Part shown: positions 25,801 through 37,439 of the stretch, one piece after another
Layout: the number at the start of each line of letters is the position of its first letter
How positions within the stretch are numbered: the first letter of the stretch is position 1
Assembly: GCA_916613615.1 (NCBI GenBank)
Contig: OU744736.1
Span: 961,830-1,025,829, forward strand
Direction: 5' to 3'
DNA from: Steromphala cineraria
Lineage: Eukaryota > Mollusca > Gastropoda > Trochida > Trochidae
DNA length: 64,000 nucleotides
Program-made: the position numbers and the translations under genes
The notes under the pieces: model-generated
What the model saw: only the letters and a program-made list of their open reading frames with translations
Database searches by the model: none
What the model was told of the DNA's origin: nothing

Positions 25801-28800
25801 GCTTTCCGTAAATGTTATAAATGTTAAAACAGCTTGAATTAACCATAGCAAATAACCGCAGGCTTTGAAAGTAGATCAATGCCGGTTTGAAAAATCTTTC
25901 CAGTCAATGTCTTTTTAATTTTAACATGAGAAACGTATGAACATAAGAGAAGGATGAAACTGAATTTAGATTTATTCCATTCTAACGTTTTAAAAGGTTG
26001 ATATACCAATTTTTGATAGTGTTACCTCCCCTATGTTATTTGTAATACCTGAAAGGATGTGATTTTATCTGATCACAATGTCAATAAATTTAGATCAACA
26101 GGTTTTATATTTGGTCATACTGTTGTCCAAATATTAAACCTGTTGATCCAAATTTATTTAGATTGATCTGATCAGAGCTTATCGCCAGTAGCCATTTGAA
26201 GCGCACATATAATACCCATCCAGCTCTATCCCATGTCTCCTTGCAATCAAGGGATTTCCTTTCGGTACAAGTCAATAGTTGGGCAATTGATAAGATTAGC
26301 TATAACAATCGATAATTCAAGGGAGGTATTTGCTGTATTGATGAAATTACTTTCTATATAACTGCACCTATACATTGACTATACGCAGTTTGTCTATGAT
26401 GATATTTAAACATTTCTTGAATGTATCAGTAAATGGGTTTGCTAGGGAACTTTTGTCCGTGCAATTATAATTATCTAAGATAACCATAATTGCCAAAATC
26501 TTAAGAAATAAGGTCGTCAGGAAATTCCCAGACTGTTTGTTTACGTGGGTCATTGTGTCAGTCGTGATTTGCCTGACCTATATTTAGATTCTATATATAG
26601 AATTAGATTTTCCGATGTCCCGGCAAAACTTGAGGGGAACCCCCTATGTCGCAGTAGCCAATCAAAAGCCATGTAAGCTTTCTATTTGTTGAGGCAAATA
26701 ATGGAATCAACCAACCACTGACTGTGTATAAATACAACGGGTCAAGTGACACTTGTATTGAATGAGCTTAGCGTAAGGAATGTATAAGGTCATGCAATCT
26801 GCCTTGTAATCACCCTGCACAGTAAGACTGGCTGATACCGCTTGTCCTGTTTAGAGTGCGGGTAAACTCTATCATAAAAAAATAGTTATAGTTATTGTCG
26901 CGTCTAGCTTTGCATTTTTTAAATGAATGCCATAATGTACTTTATTGAAACCTTTTTTTTTCACTTCACGAATCATTTAACGTGCAGCGCTGTTGGAAAT
27001 TTTCACTTGGATGAATATGATATGTATAATGTTGTGAGAAATGGGTCGTTATGTTTATAAGAATAAAATATTAAAACATTCCATTAAGTTGTTCACGTGA
27101 ATCATAATTATAAAAAATACGTTAATATATTTCCCTCAAGGTGTTAGTCATTGTTTCTTGTTTCAAAGTAAATATTGATTTTGTTGGCTTATTCCTTCTG
27201 ATTTAATTTATCAAGTTCATGAATATAACACTCTTGATATCAAAGCTGTTAAACAGATCTTAAATGACTATCGATGATATAATCAAAATGATAGTAGTTT
27301 GATATACAAACAATACTCCACAATGGCGCTGTCTGTTGATAGAAATAAACCATAGGTAGCTAGTTAGGTTTTGAGTCTTATAATGTCATAAATACAAGCT
27401 CATCTGGACAACAACTTCTTTATTGTGAAAATCATGACGTTTCGGGGTATAAGCTAAAGTCCCATTGCACGTACCACTAATTAAGGTGACCTTAAGTCAA
27501 TTAAAAAGTCATAGTGCAATGTTTAAAACTTACACTGATGCATGCATATTCTGTAACTTGCGTGAATTAAATTAACCAATACAAAACAAGGGGTTTAACT
27601 TTAATTGAATCCTTTGGACATTGACAAACGCCAGCCACTACTTGTCTACAGAATGAACGACTTGTTATTGTTTCATGTCGTGAACTATGACCCTGATAAC
27701 TGTGTTTCTCCAGAAGACAAAAAATTCATCTTCATAAGACCAATCACCATTTTTAAGTATTTCATGTCGTAAACTATGACATTGATAACTGTGTTTCTTC
27801 AGAAGGTCAGCCTCGTCTGTGGAAGTTCATCTGGGACGTGCTTGAGGACCCCCGCTACAACCCCTCCCTCATCACCTGGGTGAGTCGACCTGAGGGGATC
27901 TTCAGACTCACCGACCCCGGGAGACTGGCGGAGTTCTGGGGACACGTCAAGGGCAACAGGAGTATGAACTATGAGAAGCTCAGCAGGGGGCTCAGGTGGG
28001 TTCCTTCGTTGAGCACACACTCACAAATACAACAATTAAGCTCTCAAACACATGTGTTAGAAGGTATACATATCCTCCTACAACCCTTTCTTTGTTAATT
28101 CCGATTTGAATATTTGAACTACCAGAAACCTAGCAGGTATAATTTGCGATGTACTTAAAGTACCAGACAACGACATGGCCACAACATACAGCATAAGACA
28201 TGCATACCTGCCTACATTCAAATTAGATTTGTTTTCTCAATTGAATATTTCAGGCTTTGCAAATACTGACAAACAGACGCATACACCATCGGGGCATACC
28301 TACCTATATACATCCGTCTTAGTTAAAGCTATAGGGTAATAGGGGAATAGGGGGCTGACGTTGGTTCCAACTTAGAGTGAAAGCCAAACAAATACAATGC
28401 ACATGCCTTCCACCTTTTTGTTATTTAATTATTTCAGACGTGTTTAATTGAATATTTCAAGGCTATACGGCATACCTTCACTATCAACTATCCAAATAAA
28501 CCATATTGGAATACATACCTTTCCATCTACATGTATCTCCATTATCTAAACATTTGTTTCCCTACGTGCTTAATAGAATATTTTATGGCTTACGTCGATC
28601 AAAGTCATTTTGCCGAAAGTATTGTTTCTTTTACCATTACTTCACAAAGGATTGCTATTTTACACCATGGTTTTATACCATGACTATGCGAAAGTAATTG
28701 TTTAAGGAAAGTAGATGTTTAGTGTTGGTTATTGTTTAAGCACACTTATATTCATAATATAATCTCACATTCACTATAGCGTTAAGATGATTTATCTATC

Positions 28801-30541
28801 AACTATGGCGTTTTGGTTCAAAAGGTGGTCATTAGAAGAGCTTGGTATAGAATAGACTACTAGTACGTGTAAAATGATATAGAAACAAAAGCCCACTCCT
28901 TAAGTGATCCTCTCTATGATAACCCAAGTAGCTTTTCAAAATCTTTGGGAAGCTAAGTCAGTGTCACCAGTAGGCATTATGTATGGCTTATTTAACCCTT
29001 TAACTGCAAATGAAGAACTGGTTATTCGGTACGGGGCTCCTTTATGGTCTCTTAGCACGATCCGTTTGATAAAGGTTTTTGACAATATGTAACGGTACAT
29101 CTAAAGAAGTGTGCATTTTATTGTGAAAGTGTTTGATGTATTGTGCTAATTGATAATAAATGCTTCTGTGAATATGTACTTCTGATGGAAGGATACAAAG
29201 AAATATTTTGTGTGACGAACCGAAAGTATTGAAGTTAACCCCGTGAGAAGTTGTTTGAGAAAGTAAAATTTCTCATTATTTTTGTATCAAAGATATTTGC
29301 CAAATGAGGGTGCTTGTCTCAGTATACGATTTGCGAAACGACTTAACCCATGGCTTTCGTTAAAAAAGATTCTTTTATCTAAAAATGTCTAGCAATTAAG
29401 GAGTCAAATTACAAAGTGTCTTGTGGGGTCCTACGTTTAAGCATTTAATAAATATTTAGGATTTAAGTTACAACAAAGGTAACAACACAAGACTTAAGTT
29501 AATGTCGGTGTCGATACGCTTCCAACTGTGATCTGACCTGTTTTAGCATGTATAGATGATTCCATACATGTACATGGAGTGAGTGAAATAAGTCAAATGA
29601 ATGATTGCACCGGAAGTTATTTAAATCCTTCAGACAAGTAAGGTAGTTCAAAAACGAGACCATGACAGGGGATATTTGGGGATTTGTGTTATGGGAATGG
29701 GATTAATGTAGATTGCATTTGAGTATAGAAATTAAAAAAAACATGACCTTTTTCGCTTTGATAAAGAAAGTGGAATTGAATGGAGAAGGTTGGTAGCTTG
29801 ATTTAGATGGTCCAGACTGGGATTAGAACTAAAAGAGAGGGGTGGATACGCAATGAAATGTGATTGAAAACGTAAAAGTTACTGGATCTGGAAGTAGTGG
29901 GGTAGGACTTGGTAGATGTAAACAGTATACAGGCCACGTGAATGCGTGACACGTGTCTGTCTGCACAATGTTTCTGTGTGCAGTGACACATACAGGGTAG
30001 AGCTTGTTATCTCCCTTGTAGGACCCACGATACAAGTATCTTGCGTGCAGCGATTGCACTTTAGTGATAACGTCCATATGCACTTAAATAATAAACTCTG
30101 TATTCCAGTAAGGTTTGACTAACACTTGTTCACCCCCACACATAAATCAAGGTTCAAAGAAAATTGGAAAGATTTCATCGACTTATATCGAAGAGGATGC
30201 AAATAAAGTGTATACTACTTAATAGATTTATTTGCAAACGTGCACGTACATTTCTGATAATTATAGTAACGCATTTATTGTTGCAGATTGTAACAATATG
30301 TAAAGTACTACTTCATTGATTCAGGTACCCTCATGTTCATCTCAATGTAAACACCACTTCTTTCTTTCAACCTTGTAGCTCTTGTTACAGGTACTACTAT
30401 ACCTACAACGTTCTGGACCACGTGCCCGGCAAGCTGGTGTACAAGTTCGGCCCGGGAGCCACCCAGGTGATGCAGTGTCTTCAACACAGTTCTCCTGCCT
30501 TCCCGGTGACGTCATACTTCCCGCCAAACACGTCATCCTAG
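22811..30541 (+). CDS. ETS-domain transcription factor, PNT-less (gene 1)
   Basis: Predicted nuclear DNA-binding protein of 615 residues. Coding exons: 22811-22961, 23959-25044, 25365-25631, 27803-27995, 30391-30541; all junctions are GT/AG with matching phases (1, 1, 1, 2). Residues 1-50 and the large second exon (51-412) are Ser/Thr/Pro/Gln-rich, with repeated SQxDI..LP and SFQQP-type motifs, probably disordered and possibly activating. The ETS domain spans about 503-595: LWKFIWDVL, the three spaced tryptophans, YEKLSRGLR with both DNA-contacting arginines, YYY and GKLVYKFG. A C-terminal tail of about 25 residues follows. No pointed domain is seen. The start ATG lies just after a splice acceptor, so a 5' non-coding exon is likely. 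The exon 2-3 junction is the least certain (donors at 25030 or 25045, both phase 1). It looks closest to the ESE/ELF branch. Confidence 0.78.
23959..25044 (+). CDS. ETS gene 1, large low-complexity exon
   Basis: Encodes residues 51-412. The frame starts within the first codon after TGTTACAG and stays open throughout. The first third has three degenerate copies of a motif around PDIS/TQLDI followed by QDMSLPV or SDIPLPV. The last two thirds are S/T/P/Q-rich with SFQQP repeats. No folded domain is recognisable. The alternate donor at 25030 would drop five residues. Confidence 0.75.
25365..25631 (+). CDS. ETS gene 1, linker exon
   Basis: Encodes about 89 residues between the low-complexity region and the ETS domain. 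It starts with an acidic SDEDMALVSHAVVEFIERR segment that could form a helix. The acceptor (tatgtcag) is weak in pyrimidines but is the only one found that preserves phase 1. The donor is CAAG|gtgatt. An ATG in the same frame at 25358 could serve as an alternative start if this exon were used as a first exon. Confidence 0.6.
26069..26175. repeat. Intronic inverted repeat
   Basis: Arms of about 45 bp pair around ATCAACAGGTTTTATATTTGG and its complement, with a loop of about 12 nt and a few mismatches. It lies in intron 3 of ETS gene 1. Either a small MITE or a transcribed hairpin; nothing shows microRNA processing. Confidence 0.55.
26634..26821 (+). promoter_or_regulatory. Possible internal promoter of ETS gene 1
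   Basis: In order: GGGGAACCCC (26634-26643), a palindromic kappaB-type site; CCAAT (26658-26662); TATAAATA (26727-26734); then a candidate non-coding first exon from about 26757 that ends at a donor, ACA|gtaaga, after 26821. It lies in intron 3, upstream of the ETS-domain exons, so it could make a short ETS-only transcript. The short exon has only tiny upstream ORFs, and an in-frame start for a short protein was not found. The same kappaB, CCAAT and TATA combination occurs before ETS gene 2. Confidence 0.4.
27404..27450 (-). repeat. CGAAACGT-core dispersed repeat copy
   Basis: Degraded relative of the copy at 14960-15035. On the minus strand it shows CCGAAACGTCATG followed by AATAAAGAAGTTGTTG. 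It lies inside intron 3 of ETS gene 1. Confidence 0.4.
27671..27813 (+). repeat. Duplicated 3' splice-site region before the ETS exon
   Basis: A segment of about 50 bp that begins TTTCATGTCGT and ends in a splice acceptor occurs twice, 89 bp apart: acceptor AG at 27712-27713 (tctccag) and at 27801-27802 (tcttcag). The second gives the correct ETS frame. Use of the first would add 89 nt and meet an in-frame stop, so it would act as a poison acceptor. Confidence 0.75.
27803..27995 (+). CDS. ETS gene 1, ETS domain exon (N-terminal part)
   Basis: Encodes residues 502-565: helix 1 (RLWKFIWDVLED), the wing/strand region with PEGIFRLTDP, the helix-2 tryptophan in AEFWGHVKG, and the recognition helix up to NYEKLSRGLR. 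GC content is clearly higher than the flanking introns. The donor splits the arginine codon in phase 2, the same position as in ETS gene 2. Confidence 0.92.
30391..30541 (+). CDS. ETS gene 1, last coding exon
   Basis: Completes the recognition helix with YYYTYNVLDHV, then the final strand PGKLVYKFG. A short tail ends at TAG (30539-30541). Compared with ESE proteins, the usual Lys-Arg after the YYY is Thr-Tyr and the turn before the last strand is one residue shorter. Confidence 0.88.
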
Positions 30542-31430
30542 GCAAACCGAAATCCAGTCAGTTAGATTGTCAAACCAGTACGGTTCTTACGTATCCTCTA
30601 TGAGGACATTAACCTGTGTTCTGCAATGTCTCTAGTCATTTTGAATGAAGTTTATGTGCACTGATGAGGTTGTTTAGTAATTGGAAATGAAAATTTTTCC
30701 TCAATCATATGCGAAACTATGAATTTGTTTTTTTCATGAATGAGATTGTTTTGATTGAAAAATGATCATTATTCCTTAATCATTTGTTATTACCAATTGA
30801 ATTTAATAGAATTATATTATCTAATGTTTCATTGTTAATGGCAAATTGATAAACTCTAATTATAATGTCTGTTACTAGTCATTCGGCCCTCTAAGATGAT
30901 TAAAGTTATGCGCTATTGTTTTCTTCTTATAGATGTATTGTTTGAATTCACACAAATATAATTGAAAGAATATATACGTGTGAGGTTAACATTGCGGTTG
31001 ATTTGCATTCACTGTCTTTTGAATCATTGTATATTTTCAAATATTTTATACCATTGTTATTGTCCAAATAACTTACCCTCATTAAAGAACAGTATTGTGA
31101 TGCAGATAAAGTAATGGTCTGATGTTTGTGTTGAATACTGAATCGTTATGCTTATTGTTTTTCATGACCAGCTTATTTTGTGATTAAATTAATCTACATT
31201 GATAAAGTTTAAAGATTTCATGTATGTTAATTCAGCATTATGCTTTATGAGTTGACATAATAGACAAACTGATATTATACCATTGTAGATATTGTTTGTA
31301 TTGATATTTATTAATTTGTTATATTTGTGTAAATATATTGACCTTCTCCTTACATCGGTCTCAGAACCATTAGGTTACAGTCTCGGATTAGACATAGTCA
31401 GAAATTGAAAAATAAATATCTAGATTTTTT
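30542..31430 (+). other. Probable 3' UTR of ETS gene 1
   Basis: AT-rich sequence after the stop, with a polyadenylation hexamer AATAAA at 31411-31416 followed by a T-rich stretch. A short hairpin with 11-bp arms (CAGTCTCGGAT and complement, about 31379-31449) brackets the hexamer. Further hexamers follow in the downstream minisatellite, so the true end is uncertain. Confidence 0.45.
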
Positions 31431-31638
31431 TGTCTCATCCGAGACTGGAATCCTATAACAAGAACTTACAGTTTCCTTATTTGGAACAAGTGTTTTGTAT
31501 ACGATGATAATGTTCACGTCTACGAAGTATTGTTGCATTCTAGTAAATGCATGGATAACAAAAATGTTATCAAATATGAATCCATATATTAATTGTTAAA
31601 TGTGTTAGTGTGAGTATGTTTTAAATATTAAAGATCAT

Positions 31639-32480
31639 ATTAGATAAAGACTATAGTTTTCCTGATACCTAAAAAATAAAGTATCATATGATTATTGAAC
31701 ATTTAATATTAGATAAAGACTATAGTTTTCCTGATACCTAAACAATAAAAGTATCATATCATTATTGTACATTTAATATTAGATAAAGACTATAGTTTTC
31801 CTGATACCTAAACAATAAAAGTATCATATCATTATTGTACATTTAATATTAGATAAAGACTATAGTTTTCCTGATACCTAAACAATAAAAGTATCATATG
31901 ATTATTGTACATTTAATATTAGATAAAGACTATAGTTTTCCTGATACCTAAACAATAAAAGTATCATATGATTATTGTACATTTAATATTAGATAAAGAC
32001 TATAGTTTTCCTGATACCTAAACAATAAAAGTATCATATGATTATTGTACATTTAATATAAGATAAAGACTATAGTTTTCCTGATACCTAAACAATAAAA
32101 GTATCATATCATTATTGTACATTTAATATTAGATAAAGACTATAGTTTTCCTGATACCTAAACAATAAAAGTATCATATCATTATTGTACATTTAATATT
32201 AGATAAAGACTATAGTTTTCCTGATACCTAAACAATAAAAGTATCATATCATTATTGTACATTTAATATTAGATAAAGACTATAGTTTTCCTGATACCTA
32301 AACAATAAAAGTATCATATCATTATTGTACATTTAATATTAGATAAAGACTATAGTTTTCCTGATACCTAAACAATAAAAGTATCATATCATTATTGTAC
32401 ATTTAATACTAGATAAAGACTATAGTTTTCCTGATACCTAAACAATAAAAGTATCATATCATTATTGTACATTTAATATT
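31639..32480 (+). repeat. 70-bp minisatellite, 12 units, with AATAAA in each
   Basis: Twelve units of 70 bp with very few differences. Each unit has ATTAGATAAAGACTATAG at its start and GATACCTAAACAATAAAAGT in the middle, so each carries an AATAAA hexamer on the + strand. GATAC and GTATC flank the hexamer and can pair. It lies about 1.1 kb beyond the stop codon of ETS gene 1 and could fall within, or just past, its 3' UTR. Confidence 0.95.
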
Positions 32481-35342
32481 GACAACAATTATCCAACTCA
32501 AACATCCATCTCTCTGTATTCCGTTTGATTTTAAATTTATCATTTCATCAATATATGGGAATGTAATGTGGATTGATTTGAAAAAGATAAAGAAATCTAT
32601 TCTTTCGTTTTATTAAAGCTCTTAAGTCGAAAGAATTTCTCAAATAATTCTTGTTTCAATGTATTCGTTGCAATGACATATTTGCAATGACTAAAAATAA
32701 ATGTATGTGCATGTATATGTACATTTGGGAAAAATGCTATTATTGTCAAAATTTGATGTATCACATCTTTAGTGCTCCTTAGTGATTATCTATGTGATAT
32801 ATATGCGATCAAAGACTTTCAAGGAGTCGCACCTTCGTAAACCTGTCATGTTTGATTGAATATACATCATTATACAATTAATTACTAGCTGAGTGCGAAT
32901 CCTTAGTCTTACTAACGATAATCATCATACATTATCATCATCCCCAGGCTTGAATTGACGAGAATACTTTAAGTGGGGATGATTATTTATTTCATATTTT
33001 ATTGTTGTCATCATTATGTTCTTAGCAGATTGTTTTTGTTTGTTTGTTAATGATTGTTTATGTTCTTTTAATATGCTGATCATCGAGTTCTCCTACTTTC
33101 AGATTAGTGTTATCGTTTATTATGTTGCTTTGATTTGATATATTTTGAAGTAAAATAAAAATGTTGATCTTACAAAAAGCGTTTGTTTAAAATACTTTAA
33201 GCTTCATAAGAGATGATATTAGTGTTGATTGCCCATGTAGTCAATGCAACAACATGATTTATCCTACGTATGTTGATCATGTTGATGTAAAACGTACACG
33301 TTTGTATATGCAGTAATGTGGATAATGTCTATGGAAACACTAAAACCGTTTAAGTAAGGTGTCCTTTCTTATATATCAGACCCCACCGACTCATATTCGA
33401 ATCATACAGCTGCGTACCTACAGTTGCTGAGTCAAAGTGTATCTTGGTTTGAACATCAATTTATAAAATAATCAGCTGAACTAACGAAGGATCCCCCATT
33501 GTCTATGTGTTTAATAAACATTACGTAATCATTAAAAAATAATTGTATGACATAAAATAGACCGAATGGGTCAAATTTTGGAAATTCCAAATTTCTCAAA
33601 TTTCAATAACAATATCCCATGTCGACGCTATGATACAACAATCATCACAGTAACATTGACCTTATGCAAAGGTTCTCATACAACTTATGTTACAAACTCT
33701 TAATCGCTCATGAAGGAGTTTGTGGAGAAAAATATTTGAAAATTTCCGAAATATTTATTTATGTATTTACTGTCCAAACCTCAGAGGCTCTATATACAGG
33801 TTCTAGTAAGTCAAAGACATATGAAATAGGTCTGTACAGAATAGCTTTGGCAAATAATCTCAGAAGATAAAACAGTATATATATTTTTCCTTTTTTGTCC
33901 AGGAACGTGTTAACACATAAGTAGAGAGGTGTGTTCAGAAGGTGTGTTCGAGTGTGTCGCTCTAGGTGTAGCCAGGGTTGTGTTCTTACCCCAGGGCATT
34001 ATGGGCCACATCCCACACTTACGTATGCAAATTCATCATTAGTAACATGTAATGGAAGGCCCAGGTATAAATCAGTGCCCATGGCAAATATTCGATTACG
34101 AAAAGAAGCAAATTGATTGATTATCATATGTTTCCTTCTACAGTTTACGTACTTTCACATAATCGCACCTGGTTTCAGTTGGAGAATGCGACGAATGTAA
34201 GGTTATCACTTATTAGTTTTGGTCAATGAAAGTTCACTCACTTGAATTTATTCAGACCCTTTTTGTAACTCCTTCTTTAATAATGTGCAACATATTTGAC
34301 AAATGGCGTTATGAAACCTTAATAAATATATTCATTTATGGGAATCAAATGAATGAGAAAATTTGTTATTGCATTATCTTTTATGATAATAATTTGGTAA
34401 TATTTGTGACAATTTATTTGATATTTCTGTTTTCGGATTTACATCAAACAAATAGCTAAACAACAATTTTATACGAGTCACAATGCAGTACATTCAGGAA
34501 GCTATAAAGTTTATATTCAGCATACTTGTTCTTTCGGAAATGAACATGTGTTGAGTTCAAGAATAGACAATTTCATTTGAATGTAGTTGTTCTCTTTCTT
34601 CAAAGTATACAAAAATACATGATTTAAGTACTTCACGGTCGCTATAGCTTTAACCACGATGTTTGAATATTTTACAATCGTCGCATAATGATTACGCTCA
34701 TGGTTGCCAAAATGATTATTTTAATAATGTTAGCAAAGGGATATCCCCTTACCCCTTATTTAAAGTCATCTTAGTTATTGTGTTACATTAAATTTACACG
34801 CGTATGTGTAATCTTATTAAAGCAAAATAGATGATAGTATACTGCAATAAACATAGCATAAGCTATGTAATTGTATCTACTAGTTCTACTAAAAAGATAA
34901 CATTTACGATGGTTGACTACAGTAACGTACGTATATCTTTATATTCGTCACAGGTTAAAGCAGATTTTATACACGAGTTTATCTTTAAAATATTGATATG
35001 CTTACATATATCTTACTGATTAAAACAATCTAACTGGTTCTTAACAATAGGCAGTTGATGATGAGAAGTTTGACGACTATCAGTAAAATATAATATAATG
35101 GAATCTATAACCAGATTAATCTCATTGTGAATATCAGACTATAATAGGCATATTAACAAAACACGAAGAGGATCAATCATATTTATATTTTCATTATTTG
35201 ACGTGTAATTTAATGAACACTGAAGTTTATTTATTTTAGTACATCATTATAACCTTAGTATATCAATATATGCAATTCAAACATGAGGGCAAAGGTCACT
35301 ACTGTTGAACAGGGAAGATAGTTGCCTCCAATCCAATTAGAA
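32481..35342. other. Gene-free AT-rich stretch
   Basis: A CCAG acceptor-like site near 33900 precedes a Cys-rich short frame (33931-34116), but it has no ATG, domain or partner exon. Nothing else is supportable. Confidence 0.45.
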
Positions 35343-35483
35343 GATAAATAGTTGCGTTTGTAAAATTTCCGGGATTCATTGTTATTCAACACCCGCAAAT
35401 TTAAGCGTTTAAAACCTCCGCTTAAATTTGCGGGTGTTGAATAACAATGAATCCCGGAAATTTTACAAACGCAACTATTTATC
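35343..35483. mobile_element. Perfect 65-bp snap-back hairpin
   Basis: Arms 35343-35407 and 35419-35483 are exact reverse complements over 65 bp, with an 11-nt loop (TTTAAAACCTC). Ends read GATAAATAGTTGCG. Best explained as a young foldback MITE or a recent inverted duplication. If transcribed it would form an uninterrupted 65-bp dsRNA stem, longer and more perfect than a usual animal pre-microRNA. Confidence 0.85.
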
Positions 35484-36685
35484 GATATTGTAACATGACC
35501 GTTAGTTATAAGCATTTTAAGAGCGAACTCTATTTTTGCGTAGGGAACTCTGAGTTGAAAGGATCTAACGACTGATCCATTATTGTTATAGGTGTTCGCA
35601 GCTATAAAGAAGAAGGAATTCCCAGTGTTATAGACATTAAAATAGTGTTCTAATATTGCAAACCAGCTGCACTCATAACGGTGAGATCATATAGTTTTCA
35701 CTGTGAAATTTACGATAGAGAAAACAGTTATATAATTCATGAACCAACAGGAACAAACCCGACTGAACAAATATCTTAAACTCGCCCAGACCATTGTGAC
35801 GGTGACGCGATCATTATGACGTCATAACCGTTGGCCTTTGTGACGTCGTGCCATGGGAACGGCATTCGAAAGAAACCGGCCGCATGGCTCAAGGCGGCAA
35901 ATTAGGAGAAACTTAGCCAATTAAGAAAGTTTGGTTACATAAAACTAAAGCAAATAGAAAAGGATTTTTGGCATCTACGGGAATGCGCAAGTTAGAAAAT
36001 GACAGCAACAACAGTAAAATGTGAATCGGTCACGAATATTGGGAGAATCAGAACATTTTAATGTTGAGGTGGACCAAATAATGTATCCTTTCGCGGTGAT
36101 TCGCCTCAGCCAATTTGCGGGTGTTCATTGCCATTTAACACTGGCAAATTCTTCGAATCAACCAATCAGAAACGAGTATTTACCGAAGTCATGTTACAAT
36201 CAAGGTTAAAGCTTTCACAAACATTCATTTAGAGAACACAAACGTTGAAACAGTTTAAGGTAGTATATACATTTATTAAATTTACAACGTAAAGATTAAT
36301 GTCTGAATAACATTGTAAATGCAACATATATTAGATAAACTTTTTCAATATGAATGAATAGTTTCGTAGAATAAAGTATCTTCTTTCATATGTGTTGCAA
36401 TTGCAACAAAAGCTTTTCCGTAACAAAAAGTTCTAGATAACACTGGAAACATCGACGTCATGTTCATCCAACCATTCTTGAAAATCATTGTAGAGAACAA
36501 TAAGATGACGTCACTAATGTAATTCAATACTAGGAAGGGAAGACTAGTAGTATCCTATCTATGGTGTATGGTTGTAACTATATCAAACGTGGTGTTTTAA
36601 CGATGGGACTTGATTTATTTACTTTGTCCTCAATCTGAAACCTGTTATGTACATGAAAATTAAACTATGAATTGAATGAACAATA
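35484..36685. other. Intergenic with CRE octamers
   Basis: A GC-richer patch around 35.79-35.90 kb has TGACGTCA (35817) and related half sites; another perfect octamer is at 36506. No exon can be assigned. Confidence 0.35.
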
Positions 36686-37010
36686 AGGACAATTTTTATG
36701 GATGAACAACTTCTTTATTCTGTGTAAATTACGTTTCGACATAGATTCTAATGTCGTTGTCAAGCAAGTGATACAAGCTCTAAAGATGTATAAAATATGT
36801 ACATAGTTGGCGATGGGTGTATACAATAAATAAGCTTGATGTACAATGTTGTGATAAGAGAATGAGCAATATTGATGTACAAAAAGGATTGTTGATTGTT
36901 GCATTTGCCAGGTCTCCATGAAGACGGCGTATTACTTCTTTGATTGGCATCCTTAAAGTTGGTGTGATGAACAACGTTATAAGGACAATTCTTATGGATG
37001 AACAACTTCC
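36686..37010 (-). repeat. CGAAACGT-core repeat with direct terminal copies
   Basis: At 36690-36765 the minus strand shows GACATTAGAATCTATGTC (a small stem-loop) followed by GAAACGT and AATAAAGAAGTTGTTCATCC. The same AAGGACAAT..TATGGATGAAC end recurs about 290 bp away (36981-37007), as a partial direct repeat. The third-type copy at 37388-37435 is in the same orientation as its relatives read from the + strand. Possibly remnants of a Penelope-like element. Confidence 0.4.
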
Positions 37011-37439
37011 ATATGAAATGAATGGATTGAATGGTTTGAAATTTGTTAAAATAATCGTGTCTCAGTGTCTGTGAAAGGGAACATAAATGAACATATGCTC
37101 GCCTGATTTTAAACTTGTAATTTGCATATTTCAATTACAATTACCTGTGACTCTAAAGAAGATATATATCATAACAATACATTATATTCTGGTTGAATAA
37201 CACCTTCGTAACGTAGCCGATATAAGTATGTTATTTCAGGCAGCTTACGGGTGATATCGAATACAGCAAATTCCATTATGATAACAACATAAAATAAATA
37301 CTGCTATATAACACATGCAACAACATTCAATTTTCATAATTTGTTTTAAGGACATTTTAGAAGTTGGAAATATCAGCTTGAAAACAGTATAAGGATCTAT
37401 ACCGAAACGTCGTTGCATCTAAAATAAAGAAGTTGAAAA

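Noticed and set aside
26069..26175. MicroRNA hairpin in intron 3 of gene 1
   Set aside because: The arms are longer and more regular than a typical pre-microRNA and resemble a MITE; no known mature sequence was recognised.
33931..34116. Short Cys-rich frame after an acceptor-like site
   Set aside because: No ATG, no partner exon in phase and no conserved cysteine pattern.
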